This document shows, one piece after another, positions 62,911 to 64,000 of a DNA stretch of 64,000 nucleotides (the stretch's first letter is position 1; every line of letters begins with the position of its first letter). The notes below the pieces were generated by a model. That model was given only the letters and a program-made list of their open reading frames with translations. It made no database searches and was not told the DNA's origin. Source of the stretch: Flavobacteriia bacterium (lineage in GTDB: Bacteria > Bacteroidota > Bacteroidia > Flavobacteriales > Flavobacteriaceae); the NCBI GenBank assembly GCA_004293165.1, contig RDYL01000002.1, forward strand, positions 372,001 through 436,000. The letters run 5' to 3'. The position numbers and the translations under genes were made by a program.

Positions 62911-63453
62911 ATGAAATTACAAAAATTAATATTTGGTTGCTTTATTTTATTTTCAACATTACAATCATGTAAAGAAGATAAAAAAGAAGAAGTTGGTGAC
63001 AAGCCTCAAGAATTAAAAGAAACTTTTAATGTTAATTTTAATTTAACAATACCAAAAGACGACACATTTCAGCTTTTTTTTACTGAAGATGAGACTTTAA
63101 ATTTTAGCGATGATAAATCTGTTAAAATTGTTGTTAAAGGAGGTGAAGCGCCACAAGATTTATTATTCAAATTACCAGAAGATGTTTTACCAACTAATAT
63201 CAGATTAGATTTTGGTCAAAATCCTGAGCAAGGAAATATAAAAGTGAATTCAATGAAATTTAAATATTTTGATAAAACTTTTGAAGCTAAAGATTCATTA
63301 GTTAGCAAGTATTTTTATTTGTTAGAATCTCAAGTTAAGTACGACCCTAGTACTTCAACCATATCAATTATCAAAAAACAAGGAGAATTATACGATCCAT
63401 TAATGTGGTCTAATCAGTTACTATCTGATGAGATGGTTAAAATGGTAAAATAA
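62911..63453 (+). CDS. Hypothetical lipoprotein
   Basis: 180 residues with lipobox at C20 (FSTLQSCKED). The mature part is acidic/lysine-rich and beta-predicted; I recognise no domain. It has its own promoter and terminator within the polysaccharide region. It may act at the cell surface, but nothing beyond its lipid anchor supports a function. Confidence 0.8.
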   Translation: MKLQKLIFGCFILFSTLQSCKEDKKEEVGDKPQELKETFNVNFNLTIPKDDTFQLFFTEDETLNFSDDKSVKIVVKGGEAPQDLLFKLPEDVLPTNIRLDFGQNPEQGNIKVNSMKFKYFDKTFEAKDSLVSKYFYLLESQVKYDPSTSTISIIKKQGELYDPLMWSNQLLSDEMVKMVK

Positions 63454-63471
63454 TTTTATTCAAATATTTTA

Positions 63472-63503
63472 AAAAAGTTACCTCCATAAAGGGTAACTTT
63501 TTT
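63472..63503 (+). terminator. Terminator after the small lipoprotein gene
   Basis: Perfect 11-bp stem AAAAAGTTACC / GGTAACTTTTT, 9-nt loop, T run. Confidence 0.88.
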
Positions 63504-63530
63504 ATTTTTATGAATTCATAATACATTCAA

Positions 63531-64000
63531 ATGAATTACGAAGAAAAAGATAAAGGATATTATTCTAATGTAAGATTAGATTTAATTAATTTAATTAATC
63601 GAGACAATAGAGAATTAAAAGTTCTTGAAATTGGAGCTGCTTATGGGGAAACACTTTTTTATTTAAAAGAAAATAGAATTGCCTCTGAGGTTGTTGGGGT
63701 GGATTTATTTGAAGATGTTAAAAATAAGCAAAACTATAAAAATATAGATAGATTTATTTTTGGTAATATTGAACAAATTGATTTGGTAGAATATTACGAT
63801 TATTTTGATATCATTTTATTACCAGATGTTTTAGAGCACTTATTAGAACCTAAACTTGTTTTAAATAAAATAAAAAAATATTTAAAGAAAGACGGAAAAA
63901 TAATTGTCAGTATGCCAAATATTCGTCATTATTCTGCTTTAATTAAAATTTTTATTAAAGGTGATTTCAGATACGAAGAAAGTGGTATTTTTGATTATAC
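63531..64000 (+). CDS. Class I SAM-dependent methyltransferase (cut by window edge)
   Basis: Begins MNYEEKDKGYYSNVRLDL and runs open for 156 codons to the window end. The SAM motif I is VLEIGAAYGETLFYL (about 34-48), motif II VVGVDLFED, motif IV IILLPDVLEHLLEP, then KKYLKKDGKIIVSMPNIRHY. This is a Methyltransf_23-like enzyme common in polysaccharide loci, often fused to or next to glycosyltransferases. The C-terminus and any fusion are outside the window. Confidence 0.85.
   Translation, partial: MNYEEKDKGYYSNVRLDLINLINRDNRELKVLEIGAAYGETLFYLKENRIASEVVGVDLFEDVKNKQNYKNIDRFIFGNIEQIDLVEYYDYFDIILLPDVLEHLLEPKLVLNKIKKYLKKDGKIIVSMPNIRHYSALIKIFIKGDFRYEESGIFDY

Overview
The window is a low-GC chromosomal segment from a Flavobacterium-like member of the Bacteroidota (family Flavobacteriaceae). 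This rests on many TAnnTTTG (-7) promoter elements, the near absence of Shine-Dalgarno motifs, lineage-typical families (DUF4175, DUF4837, an rnpA-adjacent EF-G-like GTPase, DUF2807 lipoproteins) and the co-occurrence of GluRS and GlnRS. No rRNA, prophage, CRISPR array or complete IS element is visible. There is one tRNA, tRNA-Cys(GCA).

Layout. 1-2.7 kb: suf iron-sulfur operon on the minus strand (sufA-like, sufB, sufC, edge-truncated sufD). 2.9-7.4 kb: MBL hydrolase, subtilisin-like lipoprotein protease and M1 metallopeptidase. 7.4-9.8 kb: a HpaII-type restriction-modification pair (predicted CCGG). 10-15 kb: EF-G-like GTPase, rnpA, S41 protease and a double-OmpA-domain protein. 15-19.4 kb (minus): acetyltransferase, DUF4837 lipoprotein, LysM/lytic transglycosylase, pgk. 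19.5-21.5 kb: holB, DoxX, BamE-like protein. 21.5-22 kb: a small GIY-YIG nuclease gene between perfect 24-bp inverted repeats. 22-31.8 kb (minus): Pif1-like helicase, Skp-like lipoprotein, methyltransferase, mnmG, ybeY, DUF4175. 32-43.2 kb: gltX, SPFH protein, glnS, folB, LTA-synthase-like enzyme, tRNA-Cys, LysE, DUF2807, rnr. 43.2-43.9 kb: a 700-bp AT-rich gene-free stretch that I propose as oriC. 43.9-53.8 kb: mostly plus strand, with rpiB, nnrD, tex, tatA (minus), LytM-like protein, GH3, two related carboxypeptidase-regulatory-domain proteins and a nucleoside-phosphorylase-like protein. 53.8-64 kb: start of a cell-surface polysaccharide locus (Wzz-like protein, rfbB-rfbA-rfbC-rfbD, PagL-like deacylase, DUF2807 lipoprotein, GT2, GT39, lipoprotein, truncated methyltransferase).

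Replication context. Two sites matching the parS consensus TGTTNCACGTGAAACA flank mnmG, with weaker versions inside holB and gltX. Gene direction is mainly minus to the left and almost entirely plus to the right of 43.5 kb, where DnaA-box-like motifs cluster. Together these suggest the window covers the origin region.

Non-coding structure not explained by genes. (1) A family of small palindromes shares a GTCATGCT...AGCATC framework with the repeats around the GIY-YIG gene, suggesting a REP-like system with a nuclease partner. (2) Several intergenic arrays of exactly 7-bp period use different unit sequences at each locus. They often contain a degenerate internal unit and sometimes occur as inverted pairs. 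(3) The 3' end of tRNA-Cys is duplicated 105 bp downstream, like an old attachment site. (4) Three genes (rnpA, holB, rfbA) have the -7 promoter box exactly 4 nt before the ATG, implying leaderless transcripts. All functions are inferred from sequence reading alone; no search was run.
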